This document shows, one piece after another, positions 1 to 5,164 of a stretch of 5,180 bases of DNA. Under the pieces are notes generated by a model that was given only the letters and a program-made list of their open reading frames with translations, searched no databases and had not been told where the DNA came from. Made by a program: the position numbers and the translations under genes. Position 1 is the first letter of the stretch. Each line of letters starts with the position of its first letter. The DNA comes from Alphaproteobacteria bacterium (GTDB lineage Bacteria > Pseudomonadota > Alphaproteobacteria > Rickettsiales > RI-342): positions 1-5,180 of the forward strand of contig JADZBT010000080.1 in NCBI GenBank assembly GCA_020851915.1, in the 5' to 3' direction.

Positions 1-434
1 AACGTGAGCAGGATGGATACAGCCATTACGGCGATACCTATGGTGCTGTGCTCGATCGGGCGGGGATTCAGGAAGCGGCCGATGGCCTCGAACCCGATGA
101 ACAGGGCCGATCCCGTGATGAAAGCCGCCTGCGCGAACGAGGCGACGTCCTCGGCCTTGCCATGCCCGAAGCGGTGTTCCGCATCCGGTGGCTGGAGGGA
201 GTAGCGTACCGCCACGAAGATGACCAGTGAGGAGGCGACGTCCAGCAGCGAATCCACCAGTGAGGAGAGCAGGCTGAGCGAATCTGTCTTCACCCACGCC
301 ACCAGCTTGATGACGATCAGCAGGCCTGCCACCCCGACGGAAAGCACGGAGGCCAGCTTCATCAGGCGCGCATTATGGGTGCGGGTATCCGGTGCAGGCG
401 TGTCGAGGGGATGATGGGGGTGAAAAGATGCCAT
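1..434 (-). CDS. fieF: Cation diffusion facilitator (FieF/YiiP-type) metal transporter, N-terminal part, runs off the window
   Basis: Reverse-strand reading from the ATG at 434 stays open to the window edge and gives 144 residues. The product resembles FieF/YiiP, an inner-membrane divalent metal (Zn, Fe, Cd)/proton antiporter that exports metal from the cytoplasm. A short His-containing N-terminus (HPHH, residues 6-9) precedes hydrophobic segments at about 26-47, 55-77 and 97-120, with a fourth starting near 131. The TM2 metal motif D61-SLL-D65 matches Asp45/Asp49 of E. coli FieF. The loop with D84, H87 and H91 (HRFGHGKAE) matches that protein's second zinc site, Asp68/His71/His75. TM4-TM6, including the second half of the transport site and the cytoplasmic domain, lie outside. 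The ribosome binding site is poor (AAAAAG upstream). The gene is divergent from the lipoprotein gene. The family is clear; the metal cannot be predicted from this fragment. Confidence 0.93.
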   Translation of the reverse strand, partial: MASFHPHHPLDTPAPDTRTHNARLMKLASVLSVGVAGLLIVIKLVAWVKTDSLSLLSSLVDSLLDVASSLVIFVAVRYSLQPPDAEHRFGHGKAEDVASFAQAAFITGSALFIGFEAIGRFLNPRPIEHSTIGIAVMAVSILLT

Positions 435-480
435 ATTGTTTCTTTTTACAGGCCTTGTTGCCAGATTCCACAAAATTCGC

Positions 481-510
481 TTCAAATGAACCGCAATATG
501 GTGTTAGATT
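481..510 (+). promoter_or_regulatory. Candidate sigma-70-like promoter for the lipoprotein gene
   Basis: TTCAAA (481-486) matches 4 of 6 bases of the -35 consensus. After 18 bases, TAGATT (505-510) matches 4 of 6 of the -10, with TG one base upstream as in extended -10 promoters. A start near 517 would give a leader of about 50 bases before the ATG at 568. This is a pattern match only; matches of this strength occur by chance in AT-rich stretches. Confidence 0.25.
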
Positions 511-515
511 CGGCC

Positions 516-532
516 ATTCCTATAGCAGGAAT
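516..532. repeat. Short inverted repeat, possible operator
   Basis: ATTCCT (516-521) and AGGAAT (527-532) form perfect 6-base arms around ATAGC. The match can be extended on both sides (CCAT at 514-517, ATGG at 533-536) if a 2-base bulge is allowed. It lies just downstream of the candidate -10 and 36 bases before the lipoprotein start, so it could be an operator or a small 5'-leader hairpin. No regulator is known for this site. Confidence 0.3.
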
Positions 533-567
533 ATGGATTCACACTCAGCAACCGATGGAAAAAACCT

Positions 568-1044
568 ATGTTCAAGAAGCCGATTGCCGCAAGCATGATC
601 GCATTGATGCTCACCGCCTGTGCCTCGCCCGATGGCACGATACGCAAACAGGATACCGGCGCGCTGATGGGCGCTGTGGGTGGCGCTATCGTTGGCTCCA
701 ACGTAGGTAAGGGCAAGGGCAATATCGCGGCGATCGCAGCGGGTACGCTGCTGGGCGCGGCGCTGGGCCAGTCGATCGGCGCATCGCTCGACAGGGCCGA
801 CATGCAGTATCACGACCAGACCGCGCAGCGCGCACTGGAGAATTCGCGCTCCGGCGAGAGCCTGCCGTGGCAGAACCCGCAGTCCGGCCACTCCGGAACC
901 ATCACGCCGATCAACGTCGTGCGCGATAGCAGCGGCCAGTATTGCCGCGAGTACACGCAGACGGTCAACGTCGGCGGACGCACCGAGCAGGCATACGGCA
1001 TGGCATGCCGCCAGCCGGATGGAACCTGGCGAATCCAGCAGTAG
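568..1044 (+). CDS. Glycine-zipper outer-membrane lipoprotein, 17 kDa surface antigen family
   Basis: The 158-residue precursor has a lipoprotein signal: MFKK, a hydrophobic stretch, and the lipobox L15-T-A-C18. Cys18 would be the lipidated first residue of the mature protein, and Ala19 after it (not Asp) favours transfer to the outer membrane. Residues about 31-75 form a glycine zipper (GALMGAVGGAIVG, then GTLLGAALGQSIGASL), as in the Rickettsia 17 kDa antigen / 2TM glycine-zipper family. The C-terminal part, about 98-156, has the conserved CREYTQTV...GGRTEQAYGMACRQPDGTW pattern of the same family. Its two cysteines (C126, C147) could form a disulfide. The role is probably structural or envelope-stabilising; no enzymatic activity is expected. 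The start fits the lipobox and a modest TGGAAA 7 bases upstream. Family assignment is strong; the cellular role is not known from sequence. Confidence 0.92.
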   Translation: MFKKPIAASMIALMLTACASPDGTIRKQDTGALMGAVGGAIVGSNVGKGKGNIAAIAAGTLLGAALGQSIGASLDRADMQYHDQTAQRALENSRSGESLPWQNPQSGHSGTITPINVVRDSSGQYCREYTQTVNVGGRTEQAYGMACRQPDGTWRIQQ

Positions 1045-1098
1045 TGTAAGGGGCATCGGCCACTGACGACGGACGCGGAAGGCAATTACCAGCCCCCG

Positions 1099-1103
1099 AA
1101 GGG
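1099..1103 (+). promoter_or_regulatory. Ribosome binding site supporting the ATG start of fabI
   Basis: AAGGG lies 7 bases before the ATG at 1111 and supports that start. A competing Shine-Dalgarno-like AAGGGG at 1048-1053 lies 9 bases before an in-frame CTG at 1063, and the frame is open from there into fabI. The start is therefore not settled by the ribosome binding site alone. Confidence 0.5.
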
Positions 1104-1110
1104 TAACCTC

Positions 1111-1902
1111 ATGGCAGGGAAGCGCGGCCTCATCATGGGCGTCGCGAATAACAAGTCCATCGCATGGGGCATCACGCAGGCCGTGCACGCACAGGGCGCG
1201 GAACTGGCCTTTACCTTTCAGGGGGAAGCGCTGGAGAAGCGTGTGCGTCCGCTGGCGGAAAGTGTGGGCTCCACCTTCGTGCAGCCGTGTGACGTCACCG
1301 ACATGGCGAGCGTCGACGCGGTGTTCACCGAAGTCGAGAAACGCTGGGGCAAGCTGGATTTCCTCGTGCATGCCATCGCCTATTCCGACAAGAATGAGCT
1401 GACCGGCAAATACGTCGATACCTCGCTCAACAACTTCCTGCTGTCGATGAATGTCTCCTGCTATTCCTTCACTGCGGTGGCCAAGCGTGCCTATCCGCTG
1501 ATGAAAGATGGCGGCAGCATGGTAACGCTTACCTATCACGGTGCACAGAAGGTCATACCGCATTACAACGTCATGGGTGTGGCGAAAGCGGCGTTGGAGG
1601 CCAGCGTGCAGTATCTGGCGATGGATCTGGGCGAATTCAACGTGCGCGTGAATGCCATATCCGCAGGCCCCATCAAGACGCTGGCGGCATCCGGCATCGG
1701 CGATTTCCGCTATATCCTGAAGTGGAACGAGGCCAACGCGCCGTTGCGCCGTAATACCACCATCGGCGATGTCGGCGGGGCCGCACTCTTCCTGCTGAGC
1801 GAGCTGGGCGCGGGTACGACCGGCGAATGCCTCTATGTGGATTCCGGTTACCATGTGGTGGGCATGAAGCGCGTCGATGCGCCGGATATTACCAAGGAAT
1901 AA
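1111..1902 (+). CDS. fabI: Enoyl-[acyl-carrier-protein] reductase (NADH), FabI
   Basis: FabI catalyses the last step of each fatty acid elongation cycle, reducing trans-2-enoyl-ACP with NAD(P)H in the cytoplasm. The 263 residues form a short-chain dehydrogenase fold. The variant Rossmann motif GVANNKSIAWG is at residues 10-20, and the FabI active-site signature Y142...Y152-x6-K159 lies within YHGAQKVIPHYNVMGVAKA. It is followed by the conserved NAISAGPIKTLAASGI (181-196) and the C-terminal VDSGYHVVGMK typical of alphaproteobacterial FabI. Asp61-Val62 after the beta-strand is the usual adenine-side position. Ala90 stands where E. coli FabI has Gly93, a position linked to triclosan resistance. 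The chosen ATG falls inside the family's usual N-terminal LMAGKRG segment, so the protein is several residues shorter than most homologues and may start upstream. aroC follows with no gap. Confidence 0.96.
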   Translation: MAGKRGLIMGVANNKSIAWGITQAVHAQGAELAFTFQGEALEKRVRPLAESVGSTFVQPCDVTDMASVDAVFTEVEKRWGKLDFLVHAIAYSDKNELTGKYVDTSLNNFLLSMNVSCYSFTAVAKRAYPLMKDGGSMVTLTYHGAQKVIPHYNVMGVAKAALEASVQYLAMDLGEFNVRVNAISAGPIKTLAASGIGDFRYILKWNEANAPLRRNTTIGDVGGAALFLLSELGAGTTGECLYVDSGYHVVGMKRVDAPDITKE

Positions 1903-2973
1903 ATGTCCTATAACACCTTCGGCAGACTATTCCGTTTCACCACCTGGGGCGAAAGCCACGGAGAGGCCATCGGCTGTGTTGTGGACGGCGTTCCACCGGG
2001 TATCGCACTGTCGGAGAAGGACATCCAGCCTTACCTCGATAAGCGTAAGCCCGGCCAGTCGCGCTTCACCACGCAGCGTCAGGAAGGCGATGTGGTGAAG
2101 ATACTTTCCGGCGTATTCGAGGGCAAGACCACGGGCACTCCGGTGAGCCTACTCATTCACAATGAAGACCAGCGTTCGCGCGATTACGATTCCATCAAAG
2201 ATAAAGTCCGGCCCGGCCATGCGGATTATACCTACTGGCAGAAATACGGCCATTATGACTATCGCGGCAGCGGCCGCGCCTCGGCACGCGAAACGGCGAT
2301 GCGCGTGGCAGCGGGCGCGGTCGCGCGCAAAATTCTGGGGAAGAATATCAGTATTCGCGGCGCATTGGTGCAGATGGGCGTGGAGTCCATCGACCGCGAT
2401 AGCTGGGACTGGAAAGAAGTGAATAAAAACCCCTTCTGGTGTCCGGACAAAAAGACCGCCGCGTTGTGGGAAAAATATCTCGACTCCATCCGCAAAAAAG
2501 GCTCGTCGGTGGGCGCGGTCATCGAGGTGGTGGCGGAGGGCGTCCCGGCGGGTTGGGGCGCTCCCATCTACGGCAAACTCGACTCCGACCTCGCCAGCGC
2601 GATGATGAGTATCAACGCCGTCAAGGGCGTGGAGATCGGCGAGGGCATGAACGCCGCGACACTGATGGGACACGAGAATGCCGACGTCATGCGTATGAAA
2701 AAGGGCAAGGCGACGTTCCAGTCGAACCATGCGGGCGGGATACTGGGGGGCATCTCCAGCGGGCAGCCGGTGGTGGTGCGTTTTGCGGTGAAGCCGACCA
2801 GCTCCATCCTCATGCCGGTGAAGACGGTGGATAAGCACGGCAAGGATACCGACATCCAGACCAAGGGCCGCCATGATCCGTGCGTGGGTATCCGCGCCGT
2901 GCCGGTGGGCGAGGCCATGATGGCCTGCGTGCTGGCGGATCACATGTTGTTGCATCGCGCCCAGTGCGGGTAG
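1903..2973 (+). CDS. aroC: Chorismate synthase AroC
   Basis: AroC converts 5-enolpyruvylshikimate-3-phosphate to chorismate, the last shikimate-pathway step, using reduced FMN as a cofactor. The 356 residues match the usual bacterial length. All three family signatures are present: GESHGEAIGCVVDGVPPG (16-33), GRASARETAMRVAAGAV (124-140) and RHDPCVGIRAVPVGEAM (323-339). His19 and His106 (RPGHADYTY) correspond to the two conserved active-site histidines, and Asp325 to the conserved acid. The SNHAGGILGGISSGQPV segment (274-290) is the conserved core near the flavin. The ATG directly follows the fabI stop (TAAATG), with AAGGA at 1894-1898 inside the end of fabI, so translation is probably coupled. 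The N-terminus MSYNTFGRLF is typical, which fixes the start. Nothing appears missing or damaged. Confidence 0.97.
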   Translation: MSYNTFGRLFRFTTWGESHGEAIGCVVDGVPPGIALSEKDIQPYLDKRKPGQSRFTTQRQEGDVVKILSGVFEGKTTGTPVSLLIHNEDQRSRDYDSIKDKVRPGHADYTYWQKYGHYDYRGSGRASARETAMRVAAGAVARKILGKNISIRGALVQMGVESIDRDSWDWKEVNKNPFWCPDKKTAALWEKYLDSIRKKGSSVGAVIEVVAEGVPAGWGAPIYGKLDSDLASAMMSINAVKGVEIGEGMNAATLMGHENADVMRMKKGKATFQSNHAGGILGGISSGQPVVVRFAVKPTSSILMPVKTVDKHGKDTDIQTKGRHDPCVGIRAVPVGEAMMACVLADHMLLHRAQCG

Positions 2974-2983
2974 AACAATGAGT

Positions 2984-3053
2984 GTCATCCTGCGGCGTGA
3001 CCGCAGGATCTCTCTCCATCATTCAGAGATCCTGCGCCTTCGCGCAGGATGAC
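2984..3053. repeat. Compound palindromic intergenic repeat (REP-like, two hairpins within a larger inverted repeat)
   Basis: Starting 10 bases after the aroC stop, this 70-base element has four related arms. Hairpin 1 pairs ATCCTGCGG (2987-2995) with CCGCAGGAT (3001-3009) over a 5-base loop. Hairpin 2 pairs ATCCTGCGC (3029-3037) with GCGCAGGAT (3042-3050) over CTTC. An alternative central stem pairs 3002-3013 with 3025-3036 (12 of 12). The outer ends GTCATCCTGCG (2984-2994) and CGCAGGATGAC (3043-3053) are also perfect inverted repeats. The whole could fold as two side-by-side hairpins or as one long cruciform. GTCATCCTGCGG...GACCGCAGGAT resembles dispersed intergenic palindromes seen in several alphaproteobacterial genomes. 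Copy number cannot be judged here, as no second copy lies in the window. Confidence 0.8.
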
Positions 3054-3061
3054 GTGTTTTT
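3029..3061 (+). terminator. Probable rho-independent terminator of the aroC unit, formed by the distal hairpin of the repeat
   Basis: The 9-base GC-rich stem 3029-3037/3042-3050 with a 4-base loop is followed, after GACGTG, by TTTTT at 3057-3061. The long outer stem ends at 3053, only three bases before the T-run, which is a better terminator geometry. The T-run is short, so termination may be partial and allow some read-through into the next gene. Confidence 0.5.
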
Positions 3062-3068
3062 GGGGAAG
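3062..3068 (+). promoter_or_regulatory. Ribosome binding site that decides the start of the PCS-like gene
   Basis: GGGGAAG lies 4 to 5 bases before the ATG at 3073, whose protein begins directly with a signal peptide. An earlier in-frame ATG at 3049 lies inside the palindromic repeat and has no such site, so 3073 is preferred. Confidence 0.65.
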
Positions 3069-3072
3069 AAAT

Positions 3073-3930
3073 ATGCGTATATCCCTTCTATTATTCCTGC
3101 TGTGCGTTGTGATGGCCGCGCCCGTCGTGCAGGCTGACACGGTCAACTATGGCACGTTCACGCCGGGACAGATCACGCCCACCAAAAAAGGGCCGCCGAC
3201 CATCTGGAACAGCTTCGACGGCAAGAAGCGATTGGCGCGCACTACCTTCAAGGACGATTACTACCAACTTGCGGATCGTTTCCAGCCACAACGCAATCCG
3301 CTTTATTGTGGCATCGCGAGCGCGGTCATCGTGTTGAATACGCTACGGCTGGAGAAAGGGAATATCCCAAGCCAGACGGCGCTGGAAGTGACCACACCGG
3401 AAGAGATGGGTGCGAAGACCATTCCGTTCCCCGCTTATTCCCAGGAAACATTCCTCAATGAGCAGACCGATGCCATCAAACCGCGCGACGTGGTGGAGAT
3501 GAAGGCCGCCAATGCGGAGGGAAAATATGACCCCGGCCTGACGTTGCAGCAGCTGAGTGATATGCTCCACGATGCCTACGGGCTACGGGTCGAGCGGCGC
3601 AACGCTAGCTGGGAGCCGAAGGAGGGCGTAGACATCTTCCGCAATACGCTCAAGAAATTCCTTCGTGAAGAGGAGCATTTCATCATCGTGAATTTCGATG
3701 GAAAGCAACTGGGCGCGGCGACGGGCGGGCATATCTCTCCGGTTGCAGCCTATGACAAGCAATCGGATACGGTGATGATACTGGACGTCGCGGGGCATAA
3801 GAACCCGTGGTACTGGGTCACCGTGACGCAGATGTACGACGCGATGCATACGCTGGACGGCGAGCAGTATCGCGGCTACCTCATCGTGGCCGACCGTGAT
3901 GAGAAAGAGTCCCGTGACGACGCGCGTTGA
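3073..3930 (+). CDS. Exported phytochelatin-synthase-like cysteine peptidase
   Basis: The 285-residue product starts with a signal peptide (MRIS, hydrophobic 4-18, VQA at 19-21 followed by Asp22), predicting export to the periplasm. The rest matches the phytochelatin synthase family, papain-like enzymes that cleave glutathione at the gamma-Glu-Cys/Gly bond and in plants join the units into metal-binding phytochelatins. Catalytic residues are visible: Cys79 in PLYCGIASAVIVLNTL, His220 in GGHISPVAAYD and Asp238 in MILDVAG. Gln73, six residues before the cysteine, is the expected oxyanion-hole residue. The His-Asp spacing of 18 equals that of Nostoc alr0975, but Cys-His is 141 against about 113 there, so this protein carries extra residues between them. 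The plant C-terminal Cys-rich domain is absent, as in other bacterial forms, which mostly hydrolyse glutathione. The 3' end overlaps folC. Substrate and metal role are inferred from the family. Confidence 0.9.
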   Translation: MRISLLLFLLCVVMAAPVVQADTVNYGTFTPGQITPTKKGPPTIWNSFDGKKRLARTTFKDDYYQLADRFQPQRNPLYCGIASAVIVLNTLRLEKGNIPSQTALEVTTPEEMGAKTIPFPAYSQETFLNEQTDAIKPRDVVEMKAANAEGKYDPGLTLQQLSDMLHDAYGLRVERRNASWEPKEGVDIFRNTLKKFLREEEHFIIVNFDGKQLGAATGGHISPVAAYDKQSDTVMILDVAGHKNPWYWVTVTQMYDAMHTLDGEQYRGYLIVADRDEKESRDDAR

Positions 3931-5149
3931 TACATTCCTGAAACAACTGGAACACCCAAAGCTTGCGGAGATCTCGCTGGGCCTCACGCGCATCCACGCG
4001 CTGCTGGAGGCGCTCGGCAATCCGCATCATCGCCTCCCGCCGGTGGTGCATGTGGCGGGAACCAACGGCAAGGGTTCACTCATCGCCTTTTTGCGCGCGA
4101 TGCTGGAAGCATCGGGCAAGCGCGTGCACGTCTATAGCTCGCCGCATCTGGTGCGCTTCAACGAGCGCATCGTGCTCGCGGGATATGAGATCGCGGATGA
4201 GGAACTGGAGGAGATCCTTGCCACCGTGCACAAGGCGGTGGAGCGCATACCCTGCACGTTCTTCGAGGCGACCACGGCGGCGGCGTTTCTGGCGTTCGCC
4301 GCGCACCCTGCGGATTTCCTTCTGCTGGAAACCGGGCTGGGTGGGCGGCTGGATGCCACCAACGTCATAGACACGCCGGTGCTGACGGCGCTTACGCCCA
4401 TTTCGTACGATCACATGGAATATCTTGGCGAGAGCCTCGCGCAGATTGCTACCGAGAAAGCCGGAATACTCAAAGCGGGAGTGCCCTGCGTGGTGGGGCC
4501 GCAGACGCCTGAGGCGATGCGGGTGATAGTGGAGCGGATGCAGGCGCTCGGATGCCGGGGGCATGTATACGGCAAGGATTGGGATGTGGATGTTACCTTC
4601 GAGCTTGCGCTGAAGGGAAGCCATCAGCGCATCAATGCGAGTGCGGCGGTGATGTGCGCGCGCTTGCTGCTGCCGTCCATTACGGAGGCGGCGATCGTAT
4701 CGGGATTGAAAAATGCGTACTGGCCCGCGCGGATGCAACGGCTCACCCGGGGGGCATTGGTCGAGGCATTGCCGAAAGGCGTGGAGCTGTGGCTCGACGG
4801 CGGGCATAACGCGGCAGGCGCGGAGGTCATCGCGGCGGAGGTGGAGCGGTGGGGTCTTTCGACCTATCTTATTTGCGGCATGCGGAGCGACAAGGAAGCA
4901 CGGGCGTTCCTGAGCCATTTTGCCGGGAAGATTACGGAGGTAAAGGCGGTGGCGATTGCCGGGAATGCTCATGGTATGCCACCGGAGAGGCTGGCTGAAA
5001 CGGCACACAGTCTGGGAATGGTCGCAAAGGTTGCGGATTCTCCGTTGGCGGCAGTGCAACAGGTGGCGCGCGAAGCGCACGGGCCGTACCGCGTTTTAAT
5101 TTGCGGTTCGCTGTACCTTGCTGGTAATATACTGGCGGATAATACTTAA
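3914..5149 (+). CDS. folC: Bifunctional dihydrofolate synthase / folylpolyglutamate synthase FolC
   Basis: FolC joins glutamate to dihydropteroate and then adds gamma-linked glutamates to folates, using ATP, in the cytoplasm; it belongs to the Mur ligase superfamily. Visible motifs, numbered from this start: P-loop VAGTNGKGS (47-55), SSPHLVRFNERI (75-86), the family signature ETGLGGRLDATN (139-150), DHMEYLG (166-172), EKAGILK (181-187) whose Lys182 is the position modified in related enzymes, WPARMQRL (270-277) and WLDGGHNAAG (293-302), then the C-terminal glutamate-ligase domain. The GTG at 3914 is chosen because AAAGAG lies 4 bases upstream and homologues begin with a similar MTTRVD. The ATG at 3899 (5 residues longer) and GTG at 3896 are alternatives without a good ribosome binding site. 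At 411 residues it is a little short; residues about 222-240 look contracted. It overlaps the preceding gene by 17 bases. Confidence 0.95.
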   Translation: MTTRVDTFLKQLEHPKLAEISLGLTRIHALLEALGNPHHRLPPVVHVAGTNGKGSLIAFLRAMLEASGKRVHVYSSPHLVRFNERIVLAGYEIADEELEEILATVHKAVERIPCTFFEATTAAAFLAFAAHPADFLLLETGLGGRLDATNVIDTPVLTALTPISYDHMEYLGESLAQIATEKAGILKAGVPCVVGPQTPEAMRVIVERMQALGCRGHVYGKDWDVDVTFELALKGSHQRINASAAVMCARLLLPSITEAAIVSGLKNAYWPARMQRLTRGALVEALPKGVELWLDGGHNAAGAEVIAAEVERWGLSTYLICGMRSDKEARAFLSHFAGKITEVKAVAIAGNAHGMPPERLAETAHSLGMVAKVADSPLAAVQQVAREAHGPYRVLICGSLYLAGNILADNT

Positions 5150-5154
5150 CCGGC

Positions 5155-5159
5155 AGGAG
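5155..5159 (+). promoter_or_regulatory. Strong ribosome binding site downstream of folC
   Basis: AGGAG lies 5 bases before the ATG at 5165, ideal spacing, and 5 bases after the folC stop. It is the main support for a gene starting at the window edge. Confidence 0.7.
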
Positions 5160-5164
5160 TCACC

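Larger units (their letters stand above)
435..567. promoter_or_regulatory. Divergent intergenic control region between the CDF transporter and the lipoprotein gene
   Basis: These 133 bases separate two divergently transcribed genes, so they should carry promoters for both. The stretch is more AT-rich than its neighbours. The best plus-strand promoter guess is TTCAAA (481-486) with TAGATT (505-510), 18 bases apart, the latter preceded by an extended -10 TG at 502-503. On the minus strand a weak TTGTGG/TGTAAA pair lies so close to the transporter ATG that it would give an almost leaderless message. ATATGG-type heptamers occur three times: CCATATT at 431-437, AATATGG at 495-501 and AATATGG at 530-536. 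No known metal-regulator operator (Fur, Zur, MerR type) was recognised. That the region is regulatory follows from gene orientation; the individual sites are guesses. Confidence 0.5.

Noticed and set aside
4..414. Small plus-strand frames at the window start
   Set aside because: They lie opposite the CDF transporter, whose metal-site motifs show the minus strand is the coding one.
375..710. Plus-strand frame of 111 codons spanning the divergent region
   Set aside because: It runs through the promoter region into the lipoprotein gene in another frame and shows no recognisable protein features.
568..1044. Glycine-rich lipoprotein as a possible toxin or pore-forming peptide
   Set aside because: The lipobox, the glycine zipper and the conserved C-terminal domain fit the 17 kDa surface antigen family, and no immunity or partner gene is beside it.
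520..1854. Long minus-strand open frame of 444 codons across the lipoprotein and fabI genes
   Set aside because: It lies opposite two well-recognised genes, its product (rich in His, Arg, Ala) has no recognisable motif, and long antisense frames are common in GC-rich coding DNA.
2149..2988. Minus-strand open frame of 279 codons opposite aroC
   Set aside because: It is opposite an intact aroC with all signatures; the His/Arg-rich product is typical of a shadow frame, and its start lies in the palindromic repeat.
3049..3072. Upstream ATG giving an 8-residue longer PCS-like protein
   Set aside because: The ATG is part of the palindromic repeat, has no ribosome binding site, and the extension (MTCFWGRN) would spoil the signal peptide that starts at 3073.
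4076..5080. Minus-strand open frame of 334 codons opposite folC
   Set aside because: It is entirely within folC, with Arg/His-rich low-meaning composition and no ribosome binding site or family motif: a coding shadow.
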